This document shows, one piece after another, positions 50,898 to 60,023 of a stretch of DNA of 64,000 nucleotides. The notes beneath the pieces were generated by a model. It saw only the letters and a list, made by a program, of their open reading frames with translations. It was not told where the DNA came from and did no database searches. The translations under genes were made by a program, and so were the position numbers. This stretch comes from Mycolicibacterium sp. BiH015 (lineage in GTDB: Bacteria; Actinomycetota; Actinomycetes; Mycobacteriales; Mycobacteriaceae): positions 310,001 to 374,000 of the forward strand of contig NZ_JAQGCZ010000004.1 in NCBI RefSeq assembly GCF_027706845.1, in the 5' to 3' direction. The stretch's first letter is position 1; each line of letters starts with the position of its first letter.

Positions 50898-51928
50898 CGC
50901 AGCACGTGCTCGTCACCGGGCATCTGGGCTACCTCGGCACCGTGATGGTCCCGATGCTGCAGGCTGCCGGGTACCGGGTCTCGGGGTTGGACATCGGCTA
51001 CTTCGACGACTGCGTGCTGGGCCCGCAGCCCGCCGATCCCGCCGGGCACGCGGTCGACCTGCGTGACGTCGAGCCGCAGCACCTGCGCGGCGTCGATGCC
51101 GTTATCCACCTCGCCGCACTGTCGAACGATCCGCTCGGTGCGCTGGTGCCCGAGGTCACCCATAACATCAACCATCACGCGTCGGTCCGGCTGGCGCGCG
51201 CGGCGAAAGAGGCCGGGGTCAAGACCTTTCTGTACGCGTCGACGTGCTCGGTGTACGGAGCCGCCGGTGACGGGCTGGTCGACGAGGAAGCCCCGCTGCA
51301 CCCGCTCACCCCGTACGCGGTCAGCAAGGTACGGGTCGAAGACGATCTGACCGCCATGGCAGACGCGGACTTCGTCCCTGTCTTCCTGCGCAACGCAACA
51401 GCTTTCGGCTTCTCGCCGCGGCTGCGCGCCGACATCGTGCTGAACAACCTGGTCGGCTCGGCGGTGCTGACCGGCGTGGTGCGGGTGCTGTCCGACGGCA
51501 CCCCGTGGCGACCGCTGGTGCATGCGCGCGACATCGCAGCCGCCTTCCTACGATGCCTGGAGATGCCCGCCTCGGCGATAGCGTGCCGCGCCTTCAACGT
51601 CGGCAGCGAGGCCAACAACGTCACCGTCGCGCAGATCGCGCAGCACGCGGCCGAGGCGGTCCCCGGTTCAGAAGTGTTGATCACCGGGGAGACCGGCGCC
51701 GACCCTCGCTCCTATCGCGTCGATTTCGGCAGGGCGCGAAGGGAACTCGGGTTCGAGGCGGGCGTGTCGGTGGCCGAGGGCGCACTCGAGCTGTCCTCGG
51801 CGTATCGCCGGTACGGCTTGACCGCGGCCGACTTCGATGCGCGGTTCACCCGGCTGGCCCGCCTGGCGCACCTGCGTGACACCGGAGGTCTGGACGAGCA
51901 ACTGCGGCGTGTCACCGCAGATGCGTGA
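50894..51928 (+). CDS. NAD-dependent epimerase/dehydratase (extended SDR)
   Basis: 344 residues. The cofactor motif reads TGHLGYLG (His in place of the usual second Gly), the catalytic set is ASTCSVYGAAGDG with YAVSK, and the nucleotide-sugar region is NATAFGFSPRLRADIVLNNLV. It is close to NDP-sugar epimerases and reductases; the reaction cannot be named. Its 3' end overlaps the opposite-strand RmlC-like gene by 17 bases. Confidence 0.86.
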   Translation: MTQHVLVTGHLGYLGTVMVPMLQAAGYRVSGLDIGYFDDCVLGPQPADPAGHAVDLRDVEPQHLRGVDAVIHLAALSNDPLGALVPEVTHNINHHASVRLARAAKEAGVKTFLYASTCSVYGAAGDGLVDEEAPLHPLTPYAVSKVRVEDDLTAMADADFVPVFLRNATAFGFSPRLRADIVLNNLVGSAVLTGVVRVLSDGTPWRPLVHARDIAAAFLRCLEMPASAIACRAFNVGSEANNVTVAQIAQHAAEAVPGSEVLITGETGADPRSYRVDFGRARRELGFEAGVSVAEGALELSSAYRRYGLTAADFDARFTRLARLAHLRDTGGLDEQLRRVTADA

Positions 51929-52511
51929 CGAGTTCGGCCCAGCTTCCGGCTGCCGCGTCACGCGGCGACAGCAGCGCGGGCGGCAGTGGCCACTCGATCC
52001 CGAGGCCGGGATCGTCGTGGGCGACAGCGATGTCCTCGGCGGGGTCGTGGGGCCGGTCGATGCGGTAGCACACGTCGGCGAAATCGGTGAGCGCCTGGAA
52101 TCCGTGCAGCATCCCCGGCGGAACGTACAGATGGCGAAAGCTGATGTCGTCGAGCAGGAACGCCTCGTACCTGCCGAACGTCGGCGACTGGGGCCGGGCG
52201 TCGACGAGGACGTCGTGGACGGCCCCGCGCGCACAACGGACCAGCTTCGCCTCGCCGGCACCGCCGCGCCCGTGCATGCCGCGGACGACACCGCGGGTGG
52301 ATCGGGACTGCGAATCCTGCACGAACGCGGCCGCAGACGGTGCGTTCCCCGTCCAGATCGGCACCGCGTCGCCCGCCCAGCGCCCGGCGCCCACGACCCA
52401 CTCGTCGAAGATCTCCGCATCGAACGTGCGCGTGAAGAAGCCGCGGTTGTCGTGATGTGGTTGGGGCACGAGGGTGATCACCCCGGCGAGCCCGGACGTT
52501 TCGATGCGCAC
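51912..52511 (-). CDS. dTDP-4-dehydrorhamnose 3,5-epimerase family protein (RmlC-like)
   Basis: About 199 residues from GTG at 52511. Cupin family markers: HHDNRGFFTRTFDAEIF, RSTRGVVRGMHGRGG with the catalytic His, and VPPGMLHGFQALTDFADVCYRIDRP. It epimerises C-3 and C-5 of a 4-keto sugar. It faces the other way from the rest of the cluster: only 14 bases separate its start from that of the fusion gene, and it converges on the epimerase. Any promoter must lie inside the fusion gene. Confidence 0.85.
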   Translation of the reverse strand: MRIETSGLAGVITLVPQPHHDNRGFFTRTFDAEIFDEWVVGAGRWAGDAVPIWTGNAPSAAAFVQDSQSRSTRGVVRGMHGRGGAGEAKLVRCARGAVHDVLVDARPQSPTFGRYEAFLLDDISFRHLYVPPGMLHGFQALTDFADVCYRIDRPHDPAEDIAVAHDDPGLGIEWPLPPALLSPRDAAAGSWAELVTHLR

Positions 52512-52525
52512 CGGGACATCGTGGC

Positions 52526-54940
52526 ATGAACGTCCGGCGTTGCCGCGGTTGCGGCCACCACGAACTGCACCGTGTGCTTGATCTCGGATCCGTCCCCGCC
52601 GCCGACGACTTCCCACCGGCCGACCTGCCGGTCGATCCGGCGGAGATCTCGCATCCGCTCGCGATGGACCTGTGCGCCGAATGCGGGCTGGCACAGCTGG
52701 CCGACGACGACACCGCGACTTCCGAGCCGCGCGGTGTCGAACCGCAGGCGCTCAAAGATCAGGCGGCAGAAGCGGTTCGGCTCGTGGCCGAGGCGGGATG
52801 GCTGGCGGGGCGCACGGTCCGTGAGTTCGGAAGTCCCCACGGTGGCAGCTGGGTACCGTTGCTGGGCGAACGCGGATTCCGGGCCACCGAGGAGGCGGCC
52901 GACGTCGTCCTCGACAGCTTCGGGATCATGCACGACGCCGATCAGGGGGCCGCCTTCGAGGCACGAGCCACAGCCACCGCGCCGGGCGGGGTGCTGCTGC
53001 TGCAGTTCCACACCCTCGGTGCAATCGTTGCCCGCGGACAGTGGAACTCGTTGCGGCACGGACATTTTGCGTACTACTCGACGCCGGTCGTCGTGGCGCA
53101 GCTGCAGCGCGTCGGAATGCGGGCGATGCAGGCCTGGACTTTCGACCTCTACGGGGGGACTGTGCTGGTGGCGGCCGTCCACGGGACGGGGGAGCCGGGC
53201 CAGACCGTGGCGACGCTGCTGCAATCCGAGGCAGCGCTGGCAGACCCCGCGACGGTCGGCGTGGTGCAGGACGCCGCCGATTCGCAGGTCGTCGGTCTGC
53301 GGTGCTGGCTCGAGGAGGAGCGCCGAGCCGGGCGCCGCGTCTACGCCTACGGCGCCGCGTCGCGAGCCGTCGCACTGTTCGCCCGCGCAGGCCTGGACCG
53401 GACGCTGGTCGCCGCGGTCGCCGACGCGTCGCCCGCCAAGCAGGGACGGCGGATGCCCGGCACCGACGTGCCGATCATCGCTCCGGAGGACCTTGTCCGG
53501 GCCGAACCGGACCACGTGCTGCTGACCCTCGGCGATCTGCTGCCCGAGGTGTCGGCGCGGTGGCCACAACTGGACGGACGCTGGGTCACCGATGATCGGT
53601 TCGTCGCGCCGGTACCGAGTTTCGCCCGCTCGCGGCACCTGCAGCAGCGACTTCACGAGATGATCCCCGGTGGTGCGCACACCTACGCGCGCGGTCCCGA
53701 CCAGTATCCGGAGTTCATGCCGGCGGTGCTGACCCACGGGTCGGGCTCGCACGTCTGGGATGCCGACGGCAACGAGTACGTGGAATACGGCATGGGGTTG
53801 CGGGCCGTGACGCTGGGCCACGGCTACGCGCCGGTGGTCCGGGCAGCGGCCGACGCGATGGCCGACGGACTCAGCTTCAGCAGGCCCACCACGCTGGAAG
53901 TCGCTGCCGCCGAGGACTTTCTGCAGCTGGTGCCCGGAGCCGACATGGTCAAGTTCGCCAAGAACGGCTCCGATGCCACCACTGCGGCGGTGCGGTTGTC
54001 CAGGGCGGCGACGGGGCGGGTGAAGGTCGCGATCTGTGACCAGCCGTTCTTCTCCACCGACGACTGGTTCATCGGCAGGACCGCGATGGCTGCGGGGATA
54101 CCCGACGCCCACGCCGAGGCGACCGTCAGGTTCCGGTACAACGACCTCGCGTCGCTGACGGCGCTTCTGGAACCCGGCGACGTGGCCTGCGTGGTGATGG
54201 AGGCGGCGACGGCAACCGCAGAACCCGACGCAGGCTTCCTCGAGAGCGTTCGGCAGCTGTGCGACAGGACCGGGACGCTGCTCGTCTTCGACGAGATGAT
54301 CACCGGGTTCCGTTGGGCCGCAGGCGGAGCGCAGACCCTGTACGGGGTGACGCCCGACCTGTCGTGCTGGGGCAAGGCGATGGGGAACGGTTTTCCGGTG
54401 TCGGCGCTGGCGGGCCGGCGCCGCTACATGGAACTCGGCGGTTTGCGTACCGGATCGGATCGCGTCTTCCTGCTGTCCACCACCCACGGTCCGGAGACGG
54501 CGTCGCTGGCCGCTTTTCGGGCAGTGGTGAGCGCATACCGCACCCAGGACCCGATCGCGGCGATGGAGCACGCCGGTCGACGGCTCGCCGATGGGGTCAC
54601 CGACGCGATCGCCGAGGCGGGGTTGTCCGAATACGTCCGGGTCATCGGGCGACCCAGCTGTCTGGTCTTCGTGACCTGCGACGCCGATCGTGCTCCGTCC
54701 CAGGCGTTTCGCACGTTGTTCCTCCAGGAGTTGATGCGCCGCGGTGTGCTGGGACAGTCGTTCGTCACGTCGGCCGCGCACACCGACGAGGACGTCGATG
54801 CCACCGTCAAAGCCGTGCGCGGAGCACTGTCGGTCTACGGGTACGCCGTCGAGGCGGGCAGCGTTCGCGGGCTGCTGCAGGGCAGGCCGGTCGCGCCTGC
54901 GCTCCGGCGGACTTCAGCGCCGAGGGCGCTCAGACCCTGA
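52526..54940 (+). CDS. fusion of degenerate sugar C-methyltransferase and class III aminotransferase/aminomutase
   Basis: 804 residues in one frame. Residues 1-365 follow the C-methyltransferase plan: zinc cysteines 6, 9, 50 and 53, HFAYYSTP (180-187) and a C-terminal VYAYGAASRAVALFARAGL domain. The SAM site is damaged: ExxSNDG is replaced by EFGSPHGGSW (100-109). Residues 370-800 form a glutamate-1-semialdehyde aminomutase-like PLP domain with PGGAHTYARG, FAKNGSDATTAAVRL, Asp589 (VFDEMITGFR) and the PLP lysine Lys617 (CWGKAMGNGFP). It probably aminates a keto sugar bound by the first domain (inference). Confidence 0.88.
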   Translation: MNVRRCRGCGHHELHRVLDLGSVPAADDFPPADLPVDPAEISHPLAMDLCAECGLAQLADDDTATSEPRGVEPQALKDQAAEAVRLVAEAGWLAGRTVREFGSPHGGSWVPLLGERGFRATEEAADVVLDSFGIMHDADQGAAFEARATATAPGGVLLLQFHTLGAIVARGQWNSLRHGHFAYYSTPVVVAQLQRVGMRAMQAWTFDLYGGTVLVAAVHGTGEPGQTVATLLQSEAALADPATVGVVQDAADSQVVGLRCWLEEERRAGRRVYAYGAASRAVALFARAGLDRTLVAAVADASPAKQGRRMPGTDVPIIAPEDLVRAEPDHVLLTLGDLLPEVSARWPQLDGRWVTDDRFVAPVPSFARSRHLQQRLHEMIPGGAHTYARGPDQYPEFMPAVLTHGSGSHVWDADGNEYVEYGMGLRAVTLGHGYAPVVRAAADAMADGLSFSRPTTLEVAAAEDFLQLVPGADMVKFAKNGSDATTAAVRLSRAATGRVKVAICDQPFFSTDDWFIGRTAMAAGIPDAHAEATVRFRYNDLASLTALLEPGDVACVVMEAATATAEPDAGFLESVRQLCDRTGTLLVFDEMITGFRWAAGGAQTLYGVTPDLSCWGKAMGNGFPVSALAGRRRYMELGGLRTGSDRVFLLSTTHGPETASLAAFRAVVSAYRTQDPIAAMEHAGRRLADGVTDAIAEAGLSEYVRVIGRPSCLVFVTCDADRAPSQAFRTLFLQELMRRGVLGQSFVTSAAHTDEDVDATVKAVRGALSVYGYAVEAGSVRGLLQGRPVAPALRRTSAPRALRP

Positions 54941-54954
54941 AGCGCCGAGGGGGG

Positions 54955-55260
54955 CTAGCCCGTCGTGCCGCCCATGATCTCCAGCACCTCGAAGGTGTTG
55001 ACGCCCGCCCGAACTGACGGATCGTCTTCGGCGATCGCGAGCGCCTCGGCGCGGTCGGCGACGCGAAGCACCCCCAGACCCCACACGCCCTCGGGATCGG
55101 CGACCGGGCCGTACACCACGACACGGCCCGCCGCCAGCAGCTCCTGCCAGTAGGTCATGTGCAGGTGCATCGTGTGCTGCTCGATGTCGGTCATGGTCTG
55201 GGCGAAGTCGGCACGCGGTGGAATCAACCGGAACAGGAACAGGACGCCGTCAGTGCTCAT
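54955..55260 (-). CDS. YciI-like protein
   Basis: 101 residues from ATG at 55260. The ferredoxin-like YciI fold is suggested by [56 protein letters not shown], with His and Asp residues in the usual places. Function unknown, possibly a small enzyme of ketone or aldehyde metabolism. The start overlaps the stop of the Cys-rich gene by four bases, so the two are one operon. Confidence 0.8.
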   Translation of the reverse strand: MSTDGVLFLFRLIPPRADFAQTMTDIEQHTMHLHMTYWQELLAAGRVVVYGPVADPEGVWGLGVLRVADRAEALAIAEDDPSVRAGVNTFEVLEIMGGTTG

Positions 55261-56060
55261 TCGACAGCACGGGTGGCGGGATGCACGGCGATCAGCCCTA
55301 AATTGCTGCGGCGCTTGCACATTGCCGCCAGCTCGGCGTACGCCTTCTCGCCGAGCAGCTCGGTCAGCTCCGGCGCGTAGGACTCCCACACCTGCTTGGC
55401 GCCGACGTGGGTGCCCGGGTCTCCGGTGCAGTACCAGTGCAGGTCGGCGCCGCCTTCGCCCCAACCGCGCCGGTCATACTCCGTGATCGTGGTCTTGAGG
55501 ATCTCGGTGTCGTCGGGCCGGGTGACCCATTCCTGGGTGCGCCGGATCGGCAGCTGCCAACACACCTCGGGCTTGAGCGTCAGCGGCTCGACACCGATAT
55601 CGAGGGCTTTCTGGTGCAGTGCGCAACCGATTCCCTTCGCCCAACCGGGCCGATTCAGGAAGATGCACGCGCCCTTGTACTTTCGGGTCCGCCAGTTCGG
55701 CTTGCCGTCGTATTCGTCCATCTCGAGGTAGCCCTTTTTGCCCAGGCCTTTCTCGCGGAACTGCCAGTCTTCGGCGGTGAGCATCTTGACCGCGTCGTCG
55801 AGCTGGGCCCGATCGTCGTCGTCGGACAGAAACGCGCCGTGCGAACAACATCCGTCGTCGGGCCTGCCCTCCACCGTGCCCTTGCAGGCGGGGGTGCCGA
55901 ATACGCACGTCCACCGCGAGAGCAGCCACGTCATGTCGGCCGCGATCAGGTGCTCCGGGTTGTCGGGGTCATGGAATTCGACCCACTCGCGGGCGAAATC
56001 CAGTTCGACCTCACCTGGATGAGAAGGCGATGCGCTCACAATTTCCCACGGTAGACCCAT
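55257..56060 (-). CDS. conserved cysteine-rich protein (Rv0495c-like)
   Basis: 267 residues with cysteines in [42 protein letters not shown] and YCTGDP, a spacing that suggests an iron-sulfur or zinc site. No signal peptide. The place next to ppx matches Rv0495c, whose function is unknown to me. The start lies 12 bases from the divergent ppx start, so they share a promoter region. Confidence 0.82.
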   Translation of the reverse strand: MGLPWEIVSASPSHPGEVELDFAREWVEFHDPDNPEHLIAADMTWLLSRWTCVFGTPACKGTVEGRPDDGCCSHGAFLSDDDDRAQLDDAVKMLTAEDWQFREKGLGKKGYLEMDEYDGKPNWRTRKYKGACIFLNRPGWAKGIGCALHQKALDIGVEPLTLKPEVCWQLPIRRTQEWVTRPDDTEILKTTITEYDRRGWGEGGADLHWYCTGDPGTHVGAKQVWESYAPELTELLGEKAYAELAAMCKRRSNLGLIAVHPATRAVE

Positions 56061-56072
56061 TAAGTTGGAGAA

Positions 56073-57149
56073 GTGCGATTAGGCGTGCTCGACGTGGGCA
56101 GCAATACCGTCCATCTCTTGGTGGTGGACGCCCGCCGCGGCGGGCATCCCACACCGATGAGTTCGACGAAAGCGTCGCTGCGGCTCGCCGAGGCGATCGA
56201 CGACTCCGGGAAATTGACCCGCCGCGGCGCGGACCGGCTCGTCGGCACTGTCGACGAGTTCGCGCGCATCGCGACGAGTTCGGGATGCTCGGAGCTGATG
56301 GCGTTCGCGACCTCCGCGGTCCGTGATGCCCGCAACTCCGAGGACGTGCTCGCGCGCGTCAAGGCCGAGACCGGCGTGGAACTGCGGGTGCTCAGCGGGG
56401 TGGACGAGTCCCGGCTGACATTCCTCGCGGTGCGCCGGTGGTACGGCTGGAGCGCAGGCCGGATCATCAACATCGACATCGGCGGCGGTTCGCTGGAGCT
56501 GTCCAGCGGTGTGGACGAGGAGCCCGATGTCGCACTGTCGCTGCCGCTGGGCGCCGGCAGGATGACGAGGGAATGGCTGCCCGACGATCCGCCGGGGCGC
56601 CGGCGCGTGGCGATGCTGCGCGACTGGTTGTCCACCGAGTTGGCTGAGTCCGCCACCGCGATCACCGAGGCCGGCAATCCCGATTTGGCCGTCGCGACAT
56701 CGAAGACGTTCCGTTCGCTGGCGCGGCTCACCGGTGCAGCACCGTCGGGGGCGGGGCCGCGCGTCAAGCGCACGCTCACCGCGACCGGTCTTCGGCAACT
56801 CATAAATTTCATCTCTAGGATGACCGCGGCTGACCGAGCAGAACTGGAAGGGGTGAGTGTCGACCGGGCTCCCCAGATCGTGGCGGGCGCACTGGTGGCG
56901 GAGGCGAGCATGAAAGCTCTCGGCATCGAGAGTGTCGATATCTGTCCATGGGCGTTGCGTGAGGGGCTTATCCTGCGGAAACTCGACAGCGAGGCCGACG
57001 GCACCGCGTTCGTCGGAGGTTACGAGCCCGCGACGAAACCCGGTGGTTCCGGCAAGTCGGGCAAGGTGAGCGGGACGGACAAGGCCGCCAAGGGCGGCGC
57101 AGGAGAATCGGCCGCGCGGCTGATGTCCGTACGTAATGCTGGACGATGA
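56073..57149 (+). CDS. ppx: exopolyphosphatase (Ppx/GppA family)
   Basis: 358 residues from GTG with TTGGAG just upstream. Actin-like ATPase motifs: [48 protein letters not shown]. It releases phosphate from polyphosphate ends or hydrolyses pppGpp. The length matches the short mycobacterial Ppx1 (Rv0496) without the C-terminal HD domain. A lysine/glycine-rich tail is odd and probably disordered. Confidence 0.92.
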   Translation: MRLGVLDVGSNTVHLLVVDARRGGHPTPMSSTKASLRLAEAIDDSGKLTRRGADRLVGTVDEFARIATSSGCSELMAFATSAVRDARNSEDVLARVKAETGVELRVLSGVDESRLTFLAVRRWYGWSAGRIINIDIGGGSLELSSGVDEEPDVALSLPLGAGRMTREWLPDDPPGRRRVAMLRDWLSTELAESATAITEAGNPDLAVATSKTFRSLARLTGAAPSGAGPRVKRTLTATGLRQLINFISRMTAADRAELEGVSVDRAPQIVAGALVAEASMKALGIESVDICPWALREGLILRKLDSEADGTAFVGGYEPATKPGGSGKSGKVSGTDKAAKGGAGESAARLMSVRNAGR

Positions 57150-57177
57150 TGCAGCGAGGCTCGAAGGCATACAGACG

Positions 57178-58317
57178 ATGACTGGATCTGACGACAGCAG
57201 TAGCAGCACACGGCCGATTTCGGTCGCGGAGCTGCTGGCCAAGAACGGCACGATCGGCGCACCTCCGGTCGGCGGCCGACGACGTCGACGGCGCGGCAAC
57301 GCCGACGCCGTCACGGTCGCCGAGCTCACCGGTGAGATCCCGATCATCCGTCCGGACGATCCGCCACCTGCCCCGGCACCGGAAACCCCCGACATACCCG
57401 AACCAGCCGACGAGGCCGTCGAAGCCGATGGGGCGCCGCCCGCTGTACCCGACGAGGAACCGGCCGACGAGGCCGATGCTGCCGAGACCGTCGAAGCGCC
57501 GGCCGACGACGTCGTCGAAGCCGACGAGCCCGCCACCGAGGAAGCCGGCGAGACCGAAGTCGAGGAAGTCGACCAGACCGAAGTCGACGAAGGCGACGCC
57601 GACGAGACCGACGAGTACGCCGACGCGGTCGCCGCGTACGCGGCGCGCAAGCAGCTGAGCCCGACCGACGAAGAGACCGACACCGAGGAAGAGGCCGAGC
57701 CCGAACCGTCGGAGCCCGCGCGCAGGTTCGGCTTCGGACGGTTCGGCCGGAAGAACCCCGAGGTCGACGCCGAGACCTGGACCCCGGATCCGGTCGACGG
57801 ACACGACGATCCGACCGCGCTGACCGACGAGCCGGTCGAGCTCGAGGACCTCGATGCCGAGGCCGCGGTCGAGGAAGAGCGCACCGGTACGGCCGAAGAC
57901 GAAGACGACCGCGACGAACTACCGTCGTACCTGCGCTCGACAGAGGAGCCGCTGTTCGGTGGTCACTCCGTGGCCGACGACGCGTTGCGGGGCGAAACCG
58001 CGACGCTGGACGACGAGGACGACCTCGATGCCGGACAGGACGAGCCCCGCACGATGTCGTCCCTCGTGCACGGTCTGTGGATCGTCGGGCAGAGCGTCAT
58101 CGCGGTGGTCTTCGGAGCCGGTCTGTTCGTCGCCTTCGACCAGCTGTGGAAGTGGAACAACATCGTCGCGCTGGTGCTGTCAGTCCTCGTCATTCTCGGT
58201 TTGGTGGTCGGCGTGCGGGTGGTGCGCAAAACCGAGGACATCGGCAGCACGCTGATCGCGGTGGCCGTCGGCGCCCTGGTCACCCTCGGGCCACTGGCGC
58301 TGCTGCAATCAGGCTGA
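57178..58317 (+). CDS. acidic membrane protein (Rv0497-like)
   Basis: 379 residues from the ATG at 57178. A basic patch (GGRRRRRRGN) is followed by a long stretch dominated by Glu, Asp, Ala and Pro (about 75-290), surely disordered, and three membrane helices at the C-terminus (LWIVGQSVIAVVFGAGLFVAF onward). The layout matches Rv0497. The charge pattern suggests a protein- or cation-binding tail in the cytoplasm. Confidence 0.82.
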   Translation: MTGSDDSSSSTRPISVAELLAKNGTIGAPPVGGRRRRRRGNADAVTVAELTGEIPIIRPDDPPPAPAPETPDIPEPADEAVEADGAPPAVPDEEPADEADAAETVEAPADDVVEADEPATEEAGETEVEEVDQTEVDEGDADETDEYADAVAAYAARKQLSPTDEETDTEEEAEPEPSEPARRFGFGRFGRKNPEVDAETWTPDPVDGHDDPTALTDEPVELEDLDAEAAVEEERTGTAEDEDDRDELPSYLRSTEEPLFGGHSVADDALRGETATLDDEDDLDAGQDEPRTMSSLVHGLWIVGQSVIAVVFGAGLFVAFDQLWKWNNIVALVLSVLVILGLVVGVRVVRKTEDIGSTLIAVAVGALVTLGPLALLQSG

Positions 58318-58320
58318 CGG

Positions 58321-59166
58321 GTGCGCCCCGCAATCAAGGTTGGACTTTCGACGGCCTCGGTCTATCCGCTGAAGACCGAGGCCGCTTTCGAGTACGCGGC
58401 CAAACTCGGGTACGACGGCGTCGAGCTGATGGTGTGGGCAGAGACGGTCAGCCAGGACATCGCGGCCATCGCGGAAATGTCGCGACGCTACGACGTGCCG
58501 GTCCTGTCGGTGCACGCGCCGTGTCTGCTCATCTCGCAACGAGTGTGGGGCGCCAACCCGATCCCGAAACTGGACCGCAGCGTGCGGGCCGCCGAACATC
58601 TCGGCGCCCAGACCGTGGTCGTCCATCCGCCGTTCCGCTGGCAGCGACGCTACGCCGAAGGGTTCAGCGACCAGGTGGCCGAGCTGGAATCCTCCAGCGA
58701 GGTCATGGTCGCCGTCGAAAACATGTTCCCGTTTCGGGCCGACAGGTTCTTCGGCGCCGGCCAGACGTCGATCGAGCGGATGCGCAAGCGTGGTGGCAGC
58801 CCGGGCCCTGGAATCTCGGCGTTCGCGCCGTCGTACGACCCCCTCGACGGCGGCCACGCCCACTACACCCTGGACCTGTCGCACACCGCGACGGCAGGCA
58901 CCGATGCCGTCGACATGGCCACGCGCATGGGGGAGGGCCTCGTGCACCTGCATCTGTGCGACGGAAGCGGGGCGTCCCACGACGAACACCTCGTGCCCGG
59001 CCACGGCACCCAACCCACGGTGGAAATCTGCGAGATGCTGGCCGCGAGCGACTTTGCGGGACATGTCATCCTCGAGGTCACGACCTCGGGCGCGCGCAAC
59101 GCCGCCGAACGTGAGGCGTTGTTGACCGAGTCGCTGCAGTTCGCGAGGACGCATCTGCTGCGCTGA
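58321..59166 (+). CDS. sugar phosphate isomerase/epimerase (TIM barrel, Rv0498-like)
   Basis: 281 residues from GTG three bases after the Rv0497-like stop. Xylose isomerase-like barrel: GLSTASVYPLKTEAAFEYAAKLGYDGVELMVW, VLSVHAPCLL, VAVENMFPF, HYTLDLSHTATAG and HLHLCDGSG. Metal ligands Glu, Asp and His are present. The substrate is not known. Confidence 0.85.
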   Translation: MRPAIKVGLSTASVYPLKTEAAFEYAAKLGYDGVELMVWAETVSQDIAAIAEMSRRYDVPVLSVHAPCLLISQRVWGANPIPKLDRSVRAAEHLGAQTVVVHPPFRWQRRYAEGFSDQVAELESSSEVMVAVENMFPFRADRFFGAGQTSIERMRKRGGSPGPGISAFAPSYDPLDGGHAHYTLDLSHTATAGTDAVDMATRMGEGLVHLHLCDGSGASHDEHLVPGHGTQPTVEICEMLAASDFAGHVILEVTTSGARNAAEREALLTESLQFARTHLLR

Positions 59167-59183
59167 CCCGTAAGGACGCGTAG

Positions 59184-60002
59184 ATGACGAGCTCCACCCT
59201 GTTCACTGACGCGATGGCGCTCACCTCAGCCGGCGACGGGGTGTATCACGGTGTCCTCAACGAGCACTGGACCATCGGCCCCAAGGTGCACGGCGGCGCC
59301 ATGCTGGCGCTGTGCGCCAATGCTGCCCGCATCGAGTTCGGGGAGCCCGGCGTCGAACCGATCGCGGTGTCGGGCAGTTTCCTGTCTGCACCCGACCCTG
59401 GACGCATGGAGGTCGTGACCACGGTTCGCAAGCGCGGGCGGCGGGTCAGCCTCATCGACGTCGAGTTGCGTCAAGGCGACCGGACCGCCGTGCGCGTCGC
59501 GATCACACTGGGCACGCCCGAGCATCACGTCCCGCCCCTGCTGTCGGTGAACCCTGTCGTGCCGCTGATGACACCCGAGCCGCCGCCGGGTCTGGAGCCG
59601 ATCGGACCCGGCCACAGAATGGCCGACGTGGTGCACTTGGCGCACGGCTGCGACATCCGGCCGTCGCTGACGACCTTCGACCCACGGCCCGACGGCGGTA
59701 TGCCGGTGATCGAGTACTGGGTGCGGCCCAAGGGCGTCGCCCCCGACGTGCTGTTCGCGCTGCTGTGTGGTGACGTGTCGGCCCCGGTGACCTTCGGCGT
59801 CAACAGGTTTGGCTGGGCGCCCACCGTGCAGCTGACCGCGTACCTGCGCGCGTTGCCCGCCGACGGGTGGCTGCGGGTCATGTGCACCGCCACCCAGATC
59901 GGGCAGGACTGGTTCGACGAGGACCACATCGTGGTCGACTGCGAGGGCCGCATCATCGTGCAGAGCCGCCAGCTGGCGATGGTGCCCGCGCTGCCGTCCT
60001 GA
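59184..60002 (+). CDS. acyl-CoA thioesterase-like protein (Rv0499-like)
   Basis: 272 residues with a double hotdog TesB-like layout: WTIGPKVHGGAMLALCANAAR and FLSAPDPGRMEVVTTVRKRGRRVSLIDVELRQGDR in the first half, HIVVDCEGRIIVQSRQLAMVPA at the end. It likely hydrolyses acyl-CoA. It stands between the TIM-barrel gene and proC, as Rv0499. Confidence 0.85.
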   Translation: MTSSTLFTDAMALTSAGDGVYHGVLNEHWTIGPKVHGGAMLALCANAARIEFGEPGVEPIAVSGSFLSAPDPGRMEVVTTVRKRGRRVSLIDVELRQGDRTAVRVAITLGTPEHHVPPLLSVNPVVPLMTPEPPPGLEPIGPGHRMADVVHLAHGCDIRPSLTTFDPRPDGGMPVIEYWVRPKGVAPDVLFALLCGDVSAPVTFGVNRFGWAPTVQLTAYLRALPADGWLRVMCTATQIGQDWFDEDHIVVDCEGRIIVQSRQLAMVPALPS

Positions 60003-60023
60003 CCGCGTGCCATGCTTGCCCGC

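Noticed and set aside
52478..54781. 767-codon minus-strand frame over the fusion gene
   Set aside because: Antisense shadow of the fusion protein, with no recognisable domain; the plus-strand frame holds all conserved motifs.
52526..54940. The fusion protein as a sequencing-error join of two genes
   Set aside because: The linker around residues 355-380 is smooth and there is no stop, start or ribosome site there, so a real fusion is preferred, though read-level data would settle it.
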